DNA of 64,000 nt from Lacrimispora sphenoides JCM 1415 (GCF_900105615.1 NZ_LT630003.1:4042501-4106500); one strand, 5' to 3'; counted from the first letter of the stretch, positions 46,851 to 57,775 are shown. A program made the numbers and translations. The notes: a model not told the origin generated them from the sequence alone.

Positions 46851-48821
46851 TTAATTATCATTTTCTTCGTGGGAAACAGTTTCCTCAAATAGTTGGAACT
46901 TTGCAACCTCCTGCCTTAACGCCTGGGCCTGTGCCTCCAGTTCTTCACTGGAAGCCGAGCTTTCCTCCGCTGCTGCCGCATTGGACTGCACCACGGCAGA
47001 TACCTGGGATAGTCCTCCCAGGATCTGCTCCATAGCCTTGGCCTGTTCCAATGAGGCTGATTCAATTTCCTCCATAACCTGTTCTACAAGAATGGATTTA
47101 TCGGCGATCTCCTTAAGGATTCCTGCCGTCTCAGCCGTCTGCCTTTTTCCCTCTGAAACCGCTTTTACCGTATTCCCGATCAGCTGGGCAGTCTGTTTTG
47201 CCGCATCAGCAGATCTGGCTGAGAGGTTCCGGACCTCTCCTGCAACCACCGCAAACCCTTGACCCGCACTCCCGGCCCGGGCTGCTTCAACTGCGGCGTT
47301 TAAAGCCAGAATGTTGGTCTGAAATGCGATATCCTCAATCATTTTTGTGATACCGGATATTTTTTCAGAAGATAAGCTTACCTCTTCCATAGCCGAATGA
47401 AGACTCTGCATATGCCGGTTCCCTGCGCTGACCCTTGATCCGGATTGCTTTACATAATCGGAAGCCTTCCGTACATGCTCTGAATTCTTACCTGCCATTT
47501 CTGAAACATCTACTATGGAGGCATTTAATTCCTCCACCGTTGCTGCCTGTACGGCGGCTCCGGATGCCAGTGCCTGGGAAGCACCGGAAACCTGTCCGGC
47601 TCCTGAATTGACCTCTTCGGCGGAAGAACGGATATTTAATATGGTATCATTTAAACGGGAAGCGATGATTTCCATGGAACTTCGTATGCCGTTAAATTCC
47701 CCTGGATACTCACAATTACTTTGAACCGTCAGGTTCCCATAAGAAACCTCCTGTAAAAACCGGGATATATCGTGGATAATATCTCTGTATTTCCCTGCCA
47801 TTTCATTGACTTTTTCCCCGATTCCCCCTATTTCATCGCGGCGTTCCATATTAAGATCAATGCTCAAATCCCCGGCGGATAACTGGTCAATGGAATTTAC
47901 CACCTGCCCAATGGGTTTTGTTATCCGGTCCGTGATCCGAAGCATAACGAAAACCGCGAATATCAGAGAGACAGCTCCCAAAATAACAGCATTTAACATA
48001 GAGGTTGCAACACCGGGCATAAATTCAGATTCTGAAGCGGTCACATTCACCGACCAGCCATTGGTGTTACCCACAGGGGTATAGGAACCGAACCGATTTT
48101 CCCCGTTCCAACGATAGAATCCGAAGCCGGTTTCGCCGTTTACCATTGCAGCTTCCAGCTTTGCAATCTCTCCATAGACAGCTTGACTGGTTTTTGCAGA
48201 CTCTGCGTCATTTTGCTGTGATAATACCAGGGAAAAATCCTCGTGGGCCACTTTCGTGCCTTCCCGGTTCAAAATATAAGTACTTCCGGTATCCCCAAGC
48301 TTTGTGTCCGCAATCATCTCCTGGAAAACAGAATAAGGAAATTCAATCATGACCACCAGATCATCATAGGGGTATGCATATTCAAAGGAGGCAGAATCTT
48401 TTTGAAGGATCGGATCGGATAAAAAGGGAGTTCCGTTTTTTGCCTGCAGGTATGCATTGTCCTGCTCATAGGATTTCCCATTGACAACAGAGGTTCCGTC
48501 AGACGAAATGATATCGATGTTATTAAGGCCGTACTGGGAACATGAGATCCGTAAAAATATATTGATGTTGCCTCCTTTTTGCACATTCCCCTTCATATAA
48601 AGGGCAATTGACTCGGATATGATGGAATACTCTTCCAGCTTCTGAGTTATTTTTTCAGAAACCAGTTCCGATGTTTCCTTTAAACTCTTGGCCAGTGATT
48701 TCCGGGTCGTATGATAGGTCTGATAAATGGAGCCTACGGACAGTATAAATACAATACAGATGATACATCCAATGGTGAATGTTACCAGTTCTTTTTTTAT
48801 TCCTTTGTATTTCCTTTTCAT
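46851..48821 (-). CDS. methyl-accepting chemotaxis protein
   Basis: The 656-residue chemoreceptor has an N-terminal membrane helix (about residues 12-32), a periplasmic-type dCache sensor domain (about 35-270; [20 protein letters not shown], then [14 protein letters not shown]), a second helix (about 278-300), HAMP (about 300-355) and a long methyl-accepting coiled coil. The kinase-contact hairpin is conserved ([20 protein letters not shown], then [13 protein letters not shown]). It signals to CheA/CheW. dCache domains bind amino acids or organic acids; the ligand is not predictable here. It is monocistronic. No other chemotaxis gene is in the window. Confidence 0.95.
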   Translation of the reverse strand: MKRKYKGIKKELVTFTIGCIICIVFILSVGSIYQTYHTTRKSLAKSLKETSELVSEKITQKLEEYSIISESIALYMKGNVQKGGNINIFLRISCSQYGLNNIDIISSDGTSVVNGKSYEQDNAYLQAKNGTPFLSDPILQKDSASFEYAYPYDDLVVMIEFPYSVFQEMIADTKLGDTGSTYILNREGTKVAHEDFSLVLSQQNDAESAKTSQAVYGEIAKLEAAMVNGETGFGFYRWNGENRFGSYTPVGNTNGWSVNVTASESEFMPGVATSMLNAVILGAVSLIFAVFVMLRITDRITKPIGQVVNSIDQLSAGDLSIDLNMERRDEIGGIGEKVNEMAGKYRDIIHDISRFLQEVSYGNLTVQSNCEYPGEFNGIRSSMEIIASRLNDTILNIRSSAEEVNSGAGQVSGASQALASGAAVQAATVEELNASIVDVSEMAGKNSEHVRKASDYVKQSGSRVSAGNRHMQSLHSAMEEVSLSSEKISGITKMIEDIAFQTNILALNAAVEAARAGSAGQGFAVVAGEVRNLSARSADAAKQTAQLIGNTVKAVSEGKRQTAETAGILKEIADKSILVEQVMEEIESASLEQAKAMEQILGGLSQVSAVVQSNAAAAEESSASSEELEAQAQALRQEVAKFQLFEETVSHEENDN

Positions 48822-49034
48822 ATTACGTTATCCTCCGATATCCAGTTTGCCCCTCTGACAATACAATTTATAGCGGCCTAATGGGTATATCGGATAATTT
48901 TCAGATAACTATATGAATTTTACTAAAGTTTTACACTTATTTGGACAACTTTTTACATATCAGGTACGGTCAATTTTATCAGGTGATAATTGACAAGAAG
49001 CTTGGAATCATCTCACCCTCATAGTAGAATAATA

Positions 49035-51029
49035 TTAATATTGAATGCTTATCATACAATGACCTTCTATTTTATCTAACCGGAAGGAAATATATTGTCC
49101 GTCTCTTACGAAAGGAACGGCTGCTTCTCCCGGAACCAAGGCAACGGCTGCCGGCTGCTTATTACCTGTATATATTTTAAATTCCACACCATACAGGGGG
49201 ATAACATCTTCTACCGTACAGATATCCTCAGATCGTTTTTCTGTAATGTAATGAAGGATATGAAGAATATCCCGTTTCTCTTGTTCCTGATGATTTAAGG
49301 CTGTTATCATAGTAGAGGGTCCGTTATGGCTCACTAATTTATGTTCCAGGCATAACGCAACCGCATCCTTTAGCATTAGCTTGCACCATTTGGCGGCATT
49401 TTTCCGGTACAGTTTAAAGATGGGATGTGCAAAATAAATCACATTTCCATTTCGGATCACTTCCGGATATCCAACCTTCCCGGAAGAAGGTGCATGCTGG
49501 TGAGAGCAGAAGGTTTTTCCGGAACGGTCGAAATAAGGTTCTATTTTATCCATTAAAACCTCCCCGCCGTTTGCCTCCACGTTATGACCTCTTAAGTACA
49601 TGACGTACTCTTCTTTATATAAATCTTTTCCAATGATCTGATTCGGCATCACAAATTCCCTGTAATACGGGGATTCCTCTTTCCATGTAATACCGTATAT
49701 ATTATCTTTGCTGTATTTATTAAGGCAGGAATCATAAGAACCGATTACTTTACCGCCATTGGCAATATAGTTCTTCATCACTTTTTCCAGCTCTTCATTG
49801 TAATAAATACAATCCGGTAAAATAATTAACTGATAGGAATCCATGGGCGTCTTGCTGTCAATCACATCAAACTGATAAGAAAGCTCCTGAAGCATTCGAA
49901 CCGCTCCAATTAAAGAAGGAGAAATCCCCAGGTTATATTCTCCCTCAGGATAGAATTCTTCCGGTGTAAGGATTGCGATCTCCGCAACCGGCTTTACCTC
50001 CCTGCAGTAAGGTTCTTTTTCCCTGACACTCTTATATACCTTTCCAATCAGGTCATAAGCTCCTTCTGATAACCGGCCTCTTGGATGAAGCTGGTCTCCG
50101 ATGGAACAGCCTGCCCCCATTGCCAGCATGTGAAAACATTCCAGCTCTAAGGCCGCCTGATTCTTCAGGGAATGGAAATCCCCCCAGTAGGTATGGAATT
50201 TTCCGGTCATTCCTATCATGTCCTTTCCCAGGGTTCGTGCATATCGGCTGGTAGCGGGAAAATGGTCATAGCCCCAGCCTCCGCTTGGTAAGGATTCCAA
50301 TTCCAGATGGCTGTACTCCTTAAAATTATCCTTAGATGCCGGCCCTACATGGGAGCTGTTATAGAAAACAGAGGCCTCAGGAACTCTCTCTTTAATAACC
50401 GTTGTAATTTCTGTTTTAAATTCCTCTAACATTTGCAGAGAATATTTTAATCTTACTGCCTTTTTTCTGCTGTCCAGACGAAGTTCCTCCATTTTCTTTT
50501 TACAATGGTCACAGCAGCAATCTACCTGAAATAAAATATCCATAAAGAATCCGTCAATGTTCTCCACTCCCACCACATCCATGATATCATGGAGATGCTC
50601 TATAAAGAATTTACGATAACCGCTGCTTAAACAAATTGTATGATAAAAATGAGGTTCTTCCACATTCTGGGTATTGATATAATTCCCCTGCTCGTCTACA
50701 GAGAGCCATTCCGGATGTTCCCGCATAATGCGGCCGTCCCATTGTACCGTGGTATAAATCGGCACTTTGATTCCCCTGTCATGACAGGCCTTTATCTGAT
50801 CTAATAACAGATTATGATTGGTAAGGCCGGGATGGATGAGGTCTGGGTGTTTTCTGGATGGATAATACAGCCAGCCATGATGACATCTTGCAAAGCAGGT
50901 AATGGAATCCACATTGGCTTTTTCAAGTCTCTTGGCAAATTCCTCCCCATTAAAATCTGTACCAACCTCTGGTATGTATTCACTGGTGTGAAAATCCAGA
51001 TGAACCTGTCTGAATCTTAAATCGCTCAT
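49035..51029 (-). CDS. glycoside hydrolase-like protein (GHL6 barrel with beta-galactosidase-trimerisation-like domain)
   Basis: The 664-residue cytosolic protein starts with a TIM-barrel (about residues 1-350; RQVHLDFHTSEYIPEVGTDF, CFARCHHGWLYYPS, then IDGFFMDILFQVDCCCDHCK with acidic residues suited to catalysis). A flavodoxin-like domain (about 360-560; LPDCIYYNEELEKVMKNYIA, then GGKVIGSYDS) resembles the trimerisation domain of GH42 enzymes, and a small beta domain closes the protein. This matches the hypothetical glycosyl hydrolase 6 group. Its substrate is unknown. It sits directly downstream of a sugar ABC importer with which it is co-transcribed. Confidence 0.83.
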   Translation of the reverse strand: MSDLRFRQVHLDFHTSEYIPEVGTDFNGEEFAKRLEKANVDSITCFARCHHGWLYYPSRKHPDLIHPGLTNHNLLLDQIKACHDRGIKVPIYTTVQWDGRIMREHPEWLSVDEQGNYINTQNVEEPHFYHTICLSSGYRKFFIEHLHDIMDVVGVENIDGFFMDILFQVDCCCDHCKKKMEELRLDSRKKAVRLKYSLQMLEEFKTEITTVIKERVPEASVFYNSSHVGPASKDNFKEYSHLELESLPSGGWGYDHFPATSRYARTLGKDMIGMTGKFHTYWGDFHSLKNQAALELECFHMLAMGAGCSIGDQLHPRGRLSEGAYDLIGKVYKSVREKEPYCREVKPVAEIAILTPEEFYPEGEYNLGISPSLIGAVRMLQELSYQFDVIDSKTPMDSYQLIILPDCIYYNEELEKVMKNYIANGGKVIGSYDSCLNKYSKDNIYGITWKEESPYYREFVMPNQIIGKDLYKEEYVMYLRGHNVEANGGEVLMDKIEPYFDRSGKTFCSHQHAPSSGKVGYPEVIRNGNVIYFAHPIFKLYRKNAAKWCKLMLKDAVALCLEHKLVSHNGPSTMITALNHQEQEKRDILHILHYITEKRSEDICTVEDVIPLYGVEFKIYTGNKQPAAVALVPGEAAVPFVRDGQYISFRLDKIEGHCMISIQY

Positions 51030-51056
51030 TGCTTATCCTCCTGATCTGAACATTGT

Positions 51057-51896
51057 TTATTCTTTTACAGCCCCTGCTGCCAGTCCGCCCTCTACTTTTT
51101 CCTGGAATAACAGGTAAAGAATCAGTGGCAATGCAACCGTAATTACGATAGCTGCCATTAATGGACCGTAATCACTTCCTCTTTCACCGTTAAAATTCAG
51201 CAGCCCCAGGGAAATAGGCTTCAATTTTTTATCGTTGATAAACAACAGCGGGAATAAAATATTATTCCAAGCCGATAAGAAATTAAAGATTGATATAGTA
51301 GATAATGCAGGAATACAAAGCGGGAGTATCACCAGCCTGTATACCTGGAAATACGTTGCGCCATCGATTACTGCCGCTTCCTCCAAAGAGCGATTGACGC
51401 CTTTCATGAAATTAGTCATCACAAGAATACTAAAAGGAAGACTAAAGGATACGTAGATTAGAATCAGGGCCAGTATATTGTTTTTTAAGTTCAAGGCTCC
51501 AATAATATAGGCAACAGGCACCAATACCGTATGCATGGGGACCATCATTCCTACGGTAAAGAATAAAAGCAGAAACTTATTCCCTTTAAAATCGAACCTG
51601 GATAAAACATATGCCGCCATGGATGCCATAATTGCCAATATAATAACAGTAGCGCCGGCCTGCAGGATACTGTTGATAAAATACCGGCTCATATTGGCTT
51701 CTTTCCAGGCTACGATATAATTGATAAACTGCGGTACCTTGGGCAGCGCAAATGGGTCTGAAAAGATTTCAAGTTTTGTTTTCACAGAGGATAATAAGGT
51801 AAAAACCATCGGCATGGCAAATACCACTGTCATTACCAGCAGATAAAAGTACATGATGATTTTACCAAGCTTGCTCTTTGATTCTGTTTTTTTCAT
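51057..51896 (-). CDS. carbohydrate ABC transporter permease (MalG-type)
   Basis: The 279-residue CUT1 permease has six membrane helices and the cytoplasmic EAA loop EEAAVIDGATYFQVYRLVILPL (in parts, about residues 183-204), which contacts the ATPase. The N-terminus MKKTESKSKLGKIIMYFYLL and C-terminal EGGLAAGAVKE are typical. It pairs with the MalF-type gene 12 bases upstream. No ATPase gene is nearby, so a shared MsmX/UgpC-type ATPase elsewhere in the genome is expected. The ribosome site is GGAGGAG. Confidence 0.93.
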   Translation of the reverse strand: MKKTESKSKLGKIIMYFYLLVMTVVFAMPMVFTLLSSVKTKLEIFSDPFALPKVPQFINYIVAWKEANMSRYFINSILQAGATVIILAIMASMAAYVLSRFDFKGNKFLLLFFTVGMMVPMHTVLVPVAYIIGALNLKNNILALILIYVSFSLPFSILVMTNFMKGVNRSLEEAAVIDGATYFQVYRLVILPLCIPALSTISIFNFLSAWNNILFPLLFINDKKLKPISLGLLNFNGERGSDYGPLMAAIVITVALPLILYLLFQEKVEGGLAAGAVKE

Positions 51897-51908
51897 AGCT
51901 CTCCTCCC

Positions 51909-52793
51909 TTAATCGTGTTTACGGGACATGATAAAATTACTTCCTAATGTTCCTGCCAGGCAGGCAATCAGAATAATAATGCCAATTGCGCTTCCAAGTC
52001 CATAATGGCTGTATTTAAATGCCTCATTGTACATTAATGTTGTAGGAAGATTCGTCAGACCGTTTGGACCTCCGCCGGTCATTGCAAATACCAGATCAAA
52101 AACTTTTACAGAACCGATAATATCCATCAAAATGCACATGGAAATTGTGGACTTTAGCATAGGAACCGTAATCTCAAGAAACTTATGAACGGAAGTAGCT
52201 CCGTCAATGGAGGCTGCTTCATATAGCTCATCAGAAATTGTCGTAAGGCCGGCAAGGAGAATGACCATATAATAGCCGATACCAGCCCATATATTAACAA
52301 ATACAATGGTATTCATTGCGGTTGCAGGATCCACCAGCCAGGGAACCACCCGGTCGGCCAGACCGATGTTCTTTAACAACGCATTCAGGGAACCGGTAGG
52401 CATGAATACAAAGTACCACATCAAACCCACGGAAGTTAACGGAAAAACCGTAGGTACAAAAAAGAGAGCTTTAAATGCCCGGTATCCTTTACATCTTGTA
52501 TTAATTGCAACCGCCGTTAATAAAGCAATGGGCGTATGGAATAATACGCTGAAGAATACCATTTTCACCATATTTTTAATGGAAAGTAAAAAGTCCGCAT
52601 TATGAAACGCATCGATATAATTTTTAAGTCCAACAAATTTAAGAGCCGCACCCGAGATACCATTCCACTCAACCAGTGAAAAGTAAAATGCCAGAATTAA
52701 TGGTACAATTTGAAATAATAGATATACGATCAATGCCGGCAGCAAAAACAGTGCTATGTATATTTTCACTTTCCTGTTTTTTAATGTTATCAA
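51909..52793 (-). CDS. carbohydrate ABC transporter permease (MalF-type)
   Basis: The 294-residue CUT1 permease has six membrane helices and the EAA loop ELYEAASIDGATSVHKFLEI (about residues 188-207), with FVPTVFPLTSVGLMWYFVF as a further family feature. Translation begins at a TTG (52793) seven bases after AAGGAGG. It lies between the solute-binding lipoprotein and the MalG-type gene, so the three form the import unit of the locus. Confidence 0.93.
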   Translation of the reverse strand: MITLKNRKVKIYIALFLLPALIVYLLFQIVPLILAFYFSLVEWNGISGAALKFVGLKNYIDAFHNADFLLSIKNMVKMVFFSVLFHTPIALLTAVAINTRCKGYRAFKALFFVPTVFPLTSVGLMWYFVFMPTGSLNALLKNIGLADRVVPWLVDPATAMNTIVFVNIWAGIGYYMVILLAGLTTISDELYEAASIDGATSVHKFLEITVPMLKSTISMCILMDIIGSVKVFDLVFAMTGGGPNGLTNLPTTLMYNEAFKYSHYGLGSAIGIIILIACLAGTLGSNFIMSRKHD

Positions 52794-52858
52794 TGAAATT
52801 CCTCCTTATAATGAAAAGGAATTTCACAATTCATTTGAATTATGAAATTCCAGGTCAT

Positions 52859-54184
52859 TTATTTTGCATTATCAATCTCAGCCTGGATTACTGCTGCCGC
52901 ATCCTGGGCAGAGGCCCCTGTAAATAAGCTTACAATTGAATTTCTTGTTCTATCCTGCATGGAAGTCAAAGGATCAAAGTCGAATACGTCTACGCCGATT
53001 CCTTCCGACGTTCCTCCAATCTCTACATTCTGGATAAATAAGTCGGTACATTTTGACTTATCCAAGTCCAGATCGGTTCTTGGAATTAAGAAAGCTGCCT
53101 CTTCTGCAAATCTCTTAGCTGCTTCTTTACCGGTCAGCATTTTTAATAATTCAATCGTCAAGTCTAATTCTTTTCCTTCTAATTTACCGCTTACCATGTA
53201 AGGACTCAGGATCTGCATATCCTGATTTTTAAATTCAGGTTTTTCTTCAAAATAGGGAAACTTCGCGACTTTAATATTATCTGACACAGGAGTGGCTGAT
53301 TTATCTGTAAACGTACTGATGTTCCAAGGTCCGGTAATCACCATTGCAGCTTCCCCCTGCTGAAATTGAGTTAAAGCAATATTATCTGTGATACCTGCAG
53401 CACTTGGATCAAAGGCACCTGCATCGATTAAATCTTTTTCAAACTGTAATGTCTTTACGACACCCTCATCCGTCCACTTCATCTCTCTGTTTCCTAATAA
53501 TTTTGCTGCTTCTGTTCCCATCCATTTATAGAAGATCTGGTCATGTAAATGACCTGCCATATAGGTTGACTGTGCTCCCATAGCGATTGGGATAATTCCG
53601 TTTTCTTTTAACTTAGCAATTGCGTCTAACAGCTGTTCCCAGGTCTCGGGGAATTTTTCAATTCCTGCTTTCTTAAAAAGCATTTCATTATAATAAACGC
53701 CGATCAGGCCAGATTCCATTGGAATTGCATAGGTGCCTTCATGTCCCGGTACCTGATAATAGGAAAGGGAGCCCTCCGTAAATCCACCGCTCCATTCTTT
53801 ATCTGCATCAAGATATGGCTGAAGATTTAATAATAAGCCATTATCGATATAGTCGGAAAGATTTGCAACCCCCTGGATTCGGAAGATGTTAGCCATGGTT
53901 CCGGAAGCAATATCAGTCGTCAGGATATTATTAAATGCCGATTCATCACCCTGGGAGTCGTCAATGATGGTCACTTCCGGATGTTTACTTTTAAATTCAT
54001 TGATGATATCGTTATAAATACCTACCTGAGTTGAGGTTCCTGCCATTCTTGTTAAGAGTCTGATTGTTACCTTTTCATCACCAGACTCCTTGCTTACGCT
54101 GTCTGTTTTAGACCCGCAGGCTGTCAGCATAGAAAGACTCAGTACGCCTGCTAATGTTAAAGCCATTACCTTTTTTATTTTCAT
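52859..54184 (-). CDS. carbohydrate ABC transporter solute-binding lipoprotein
   Basis: The 441-residue extracellular binding protein has a lipoprotein signal peptide with lipobox LTAC (cysteine at about residue 23), then the CUT1-type lobes: VTIRLLTRMAGTSTQ, LLLNLQPYLDADKEW, YAIPMESGLIGVYYNEMLF (about residues 155-173) and MVITGPWNIS (about 288). It captures an oligosaccharide for the two permeases. It is the first gene of the operon, with TATAAT at 54236-54241 upstream, and is divergent from a YesM/YesN pair that probably controls it. Confidence 0.93.
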   Translation of the reverse strand: MKIKKVMALTLAGVLSLSMLTACGSKTDSVSKESGDEKVTIRLLTRMAGTSTQVGIYNDIINEFKSKHPEVTIIDDSQGDESAFNNILTTDIASGTMANIFRIQGVANLSDYIDNGLLLNLQPYLDADKEWSGGFTEGSLSYYQVPGHEGTYAIPMESGLIGVYYNEMLFKKAGIEKFPETWEQLLDAIAKLKENGIIPIAMGAQSTYMAGHLHDQIFYKWMGTEAAKLLGNREMKWTDEGVVKTLQFEKDLIDAGAFDPSAAGITDNIALTQFQQGEAAMVITGPWNISTFTDKSATPVSDNIKVAKFPYFEEKPEFKNQDMQILSPYMVSGKLEGKELDLTIELLKMLTGKEAAKRFAEEAAFLIPRTDLDLDKSKCTDLFIQNVEIGGTSEGIGVDVFDFDPLTSMQDRTRNSIVSLFTGASAQDAAAVIQAEIDNAK

Positions 54185-54235
54185 AAATTTGTTTCCTCCT
54201 TTTTATTTCATATTTCCATCCCTCTTCACGATCCC

Positions 54236-54241
54236 ATTATA
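54236..54241 (-). promoter_or_regulatory. probable -10 of the importer operon
   Basis: TATAAT on the minus strand lies about 52 bases before the lipoprotein start; TTGTAT and TTCATT hexamers upstream are at poor spacing, as expected of a promoter that needs an activator such as the AraC-type regulator at 56151. Confidence 0.4.
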
Positions 54242-54439
54242 GAAAAATATCACTATACAATGAATGGTCATTTTATAGTTTTTATGTATATTTTACATAC
54301 CACTTTGTAAAATCCACCGTTTAATAGTTCAAGTACACAAATTCAATATGGACACAGCCAATAAAATGTACTAATATTACTGTTATATTTAAGTCTTCCA
54401 TGAAATCAAAACACGCTTTGCATACAGAAGGGGAACCAT

Positions 54440-56161
54440 ATGAAGGCTCAAAAAATAACTTCTATTAATTCGAGATTTTTCCGGTCTATGTTTCAGACGC
54501 TGCTGTTATTCATTATAATATTATTGATTAGTACTTCTGTCGTATTTTATAAACATACTCTGGCATTAGAGACTAATTCTGCTGTCCGGCAGCTGGATTA
54601 TATTTCCAGTCAGTTGGATTATTATCTCGCATCTGTTAATAATTATTCCAAAACCATTATAACGGATAAGAGTGTACAGGCCATTGTATCTAAATTTAAT
54701 AACAATAACAAGGAGTTTAATGCCATTGACCAGATGAATCTGAAAACCGAGATCAATCATATCATCCAGTCCACTCCCTTTATTCATTCTGTCAGCATCT
54801 ACTCACCGGAATATGCGCTGATTGCTACCACAGAAATATATCCCTATCCGTTAAATCTTCGGGATACTTCTGCTTCAGACCGGAAGATCTGGATACCAGA
54901 GATAAAATACTCCAATAAGGAGCGCGACGCGGAGATACATGTCCTGTCTCTCATGCTGCCGTTTTACAGCAGCTCCACAGGTACCATGCTTGGGTATGTG
55001 GAAATCGCCATTCCTGAAAGTACTATTTCAGATATCTATAAGGATAATGCAAGCAGCTTCAGCAGGCTTTTTATTGTAGACTCCGATGGCAATGTACAAA
55101 GCTCAGACGGCTCCGTTCCATTAATGAGGCGCTATGAGAATGTAAAGAAGCTAAACTACATCAACAGGAGCAATTACAAACTGACTAAGAACACGATTAT
55201 TTTTTCTGAACATTTTCCTGAGCTGAACTGGTATCTGGTCAACGAAATCAATCTGCTCTATTTTTTACAGCCAACCTTTACCACCTTGGGAATATCCATT
55301 ATTATGGCCCTGCTCTGTATTATTGCCTGTCTTAATGTCTCCCGTAAAGTATCCCGTACAATTACCTCTCCGATCTACCAGCTGATCTCTCATACCCAGA
55401 AGGTAAAGGAGGGGGAATGGATTCCAGTCAATGAATCCTATCATGATAGTGATATCGGACTTCTGTTCGAGGAATTCAACAGCATGATAATTGCCCAGAA
55501 AAAGTTAAAGAATGATTTACTGAATTCAGAAAAAATAAAGAATAAAATTTCCCTGGATCTGCTTCAGCAGCAGGTTAACCCGCATTTTTTATATAATACA
55601 CTGGACAATATCTGTTCTCTTGCAGAAATAGATGAAAAGGAGACTCTCATTGACCTGGTCATGAATCTTTCTGCGTTTTACCGTCATGGCCTAAGCAACG
55701 GTCATACCCACATTACGGTTAAGGAAGAACTGGCCATAACCGAAGCATATTTAAGAATCATGAAAGTAAGATACTATAACCGGTTCGACTTTCATATCAC
55801 CTGTGATTCCAGAATATCAGGCTATCCCTGTCTCAAGCTCTTATTACAGCCCATTGTGGAAAACAGTATCTATCACGGAATCAAAGAGCTGAATGGAAAA
55901 GGGCAATTAGATATTCTCGTAACTGAAACTCCTGATTCCATTTTATTCACCATCCGGGATAACGGAATTGGAATCCGGGAAGAGAATTATGAAAGCATAT
56001 GGACTACAGGTAATACTCATTTTGGTATTAAAAATATTCACCAGAGAATCCAACTCTATTACGGCAGCGAATATGGGCTTACCATTGCCAATCACCCTCA
56101 GGGCGGCTGTATCTCTACCATAACCATTGGAAAAAAGGAGGTGTCCACTGATGCCACTTAA
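54440..56161 (+). CDS. YesM-type sensor histidine kinase
   Basis: The 573-residue kinase has two membrane helices (about residues 15-37 and 280-302) enclosing an extracellular Cache-like sensor, then HAMP (about 300-355), a HisKA_7TM/His_kinase region with the phosphorylated histidine in QQQVNPHFLYNTLDNI (about 380) and an ATPase domain with N-box LLLQPIVENSIYHGI (about 475) and DNGIGIREENYE (about 510). It senses extracellular sugar or binding-protein state. It overlaps the regulator gene by 11 bases and is divergent from the importer operon. Confidence 0.93.
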   Translation: MKAQKITSINSRFFRSMFQTLLLFIIILLISTSVVFYKHTLALETNSAVRQLDYISSQLDYYLASVNNYSKTIITDKSVQAIVSKFNNNNKEFNAIDQMNLKTEINHIIQSTPFIHSVSIYSPEYALIATTEIYPYPLNLRDTSASDRKIWIPEIKYSNKERDAEIHVLSLMLPFYSSSTGTMLGYVEIAIPESTISDIYKDNASSFSRLFIVDSDGNVQSSDGSVPLMRRYENVKKLNYINRSNYKLTKNTIIFSEHFPELNWYLVNEINLLYFLQPTFTTLGISIIMALLCIIACLNVSRKVSRTITSPIYQLISHTQKVKEGEWIPVNESYHDSDIGLLFEEFNSMIIAQKKLKNDLLNSEKIKNKISLDLLQQQVNPHFLYNTLDNICSLAEIDEKETLIDLVMNLSAFYRHGLSNGHTHITVKEELAITEAYLRIMKVRYYNRFDFHITCDSRISGYPCLKLLLQPIVENSIYHGIKELNGKGQLDILVTETPDSILFTIRDNGIGIREENYESIWTTGNTHFGIKNIHQRIQLYYGSEYGLTIANHPQGGCISTITIGKKEVSTDAT

Positions 56162-57653
56162 TATTATAATTGCAGATGACGAATACTTTATCAGACAACG
56201 AATTATCAAAATCATTCCGCGGGAAGAACTGGCCATTCATTTTATAGGGGAGGCCGAAAACGGGCTAGAGGTTCTTGAGTTATTAAATCAGCATCCCATT
56301 GACCTTATCCTGCTGGATATTAAAATGCCCCGTATGAATGGAATTGAAGTAGCGGAATCTGTATACCGCAATTACCCTTCCACCAAAATTATTCTATTAT
56401 CTGGTTATAATGACTTTGAATATGCACGTTCCGCGATGCGGTTCGGAGTTATGGATTATCTGTTAAAGCCTGTAGACGCTTCTACCTTAACCGCTGTTTT
56501 AAAGGATACCAAAGAAAAAATAGAATTGTTAAAAAAACAACAGAAACAAATTCAAAAGTATTATCATTTTGAAAAATGCACGTTTCTTTCCAATGTATTA
56601 AATGGTTGTCAAAGCATTGAACAGTTAACTGCCAGATATCCTGAGGTATCAGCTTATGATTACACCCTTTATTTAGGTGCTTTTATCTATGAAGAAAATG
56701 AAGATTTTATATCAGAACTGGTAGCAAAGATCCGCCGTCATGGACTAGACTGTGAATATTTTAAGGAACTGGATTATGCCTATACCATACAGTTTTTCCT
56801 TCACAAGAAAGAGGAACGGCAGCAGTTAAAAGAAGTTTTGGAAAATGATATGCCAAAATGCCGCTCCTACACATTTTTAGCTCTGGGAGACTGTATCCCA
56901 TTGAAAGAATCCTGGCTGCCTGATTATAAAAAAAATCTTTACGCCCTTAACCACCGGTATTTTAATCCTGAATCAAAGCTTATCCTGACAGAAGAACTTA
57001 CCTGGGAAAATAGATCCGCTGATTTATCAAAGGTAAGGCAAACGATTCTATATTATTTAAACAGCAAGGATTCAAAGGGGCTGGAAGCTTATATCAAAGA
57101 CCTGTTTCAGCCGTTGGAAGAAACGCACGATGTGAAATACCTATACTTAATCGTTACGGAATTTTTTACCACTTATCATATCCATTATGGCGGCCAGGTT
57201 GAATTCAGCCACAATCCGGCAGAATCTGCCTCCCAGATCATTGATGAAGAATATCGGCTGGGCCAGGTTAAAAGTACCATTCTTTCATATGGGCGGTTAT
57301 GCATGACTGAAAGTGAAACCATCCCTTCCGACCTCTCTTTAAGCAAAAAAATCATTGCTTATATTGATAAACATTATTCCGATCCAGAATTAACCGTAAC
57401 CCGGCTCGCGAACTTATTTCAATTAAATCCTTCCTATATGGGCAGTGTCTTTAAAAAAGTAAATAATGAATCCCTGCTTCAGTATATCACCATAATACGT
57501 ATGGAAGCTTCTAAGAGATTATTGGAATCCAATCAATATAAGATATCGGACATTGCGGAGCTGGTAGGATATACAGATGCTTTTTATTACAGCAAACGTT
57601 TTAAAAAAATGTTTGGTTATTCTCCGAAGGATCATTTGCATCGTAAAAAATAA
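56151..57653 (+). CDS. YesN-type AraC-family response regulator
   Basis: The 500-residue protein has a receiver domain (residues 1-120) with DDE near the N-terminus and the phosphorylated aspartate in LILLDIKMPRMNG (about residue 55). A long linker domain follows (about 130-390), then a C-terminal pair of AraC helix-turn-helices (about 400-498; LTVTRLANLFQLNPSYMGSV, then KISDIAELVGYTDAFYYSKR). The ATG at 56151 follows GGAGGTG. It probably activates the divergent importer-glycosidase operon. Confidence 0.93.
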   Translation: MPLNIIIADDEYFIRQRIIKIIPREELAIHFIGEAENGLEVLELLNQHPIDLILLDIKMPRMNGIEVAESVYRNYPSTKIILLSGYNDFEYARSAMRFGVMDYLLKPVDASTLTAVLKDTKEKIELLKKQQKQIQKYYHFEKCTFLSNVLNGCQSIEQLTARYPEVSAYDYTLYLGAFIYEENEDFISELVAKIRRHGLDCEYFKELDYAYTIQFFLHKKEERQQLKEVLENDMPKCRSYTFLALGDCIPLKESWLPDYKKNLYALNHRYFNPESKLILTEELTWENRSADLSKVRQTILYYLNSKDSKGLEAYIKDLFQPLEETHDVKYLYLIVTEFFTTYHIHYGGQVEFSHNPAESASQIIDEEYRLGQVKSTILSYGRLCMTESETIPSDLSLSKKIIAYIDKHYSDPELTVTRLANLFQLNPSYMGSVFKKVNNESLLQYITIIRMEASKRLLESNQYKISDIAELVGYTDAFYYSKRFKKMFGYSPKDHLHRKK

Positions 57654-57704
57654 AATAATAATCAGATCCTGCCGAAAGAAGAACAATCAAGTTAACAAAG
57701 TCAA

Positions 57705-57738
57705 AACGCCTGACGAACGCAAGGTTTCGTCAGGCGTT
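57705..57738. terminator. bidirectional terminator between yesN-like gene and aspA
   Basis: Perfect 13-base arms AACGCCTGACGAA (57705-57717) and TTCGTCAGGCGTT (57726-57738) between convergent genes. Confidence 0.85.
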
Positions 57739-57775
57739 ATATCGTTGTGAATCCGCACCTCAAAAGGTATGGCGG

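Noticed and set aside
48886..48893. CCGATATA upstream of the chemoreceptor as a sigma-28 (motility) -10
   Set aside because: No TAAA-type -35 at the right distance was found.
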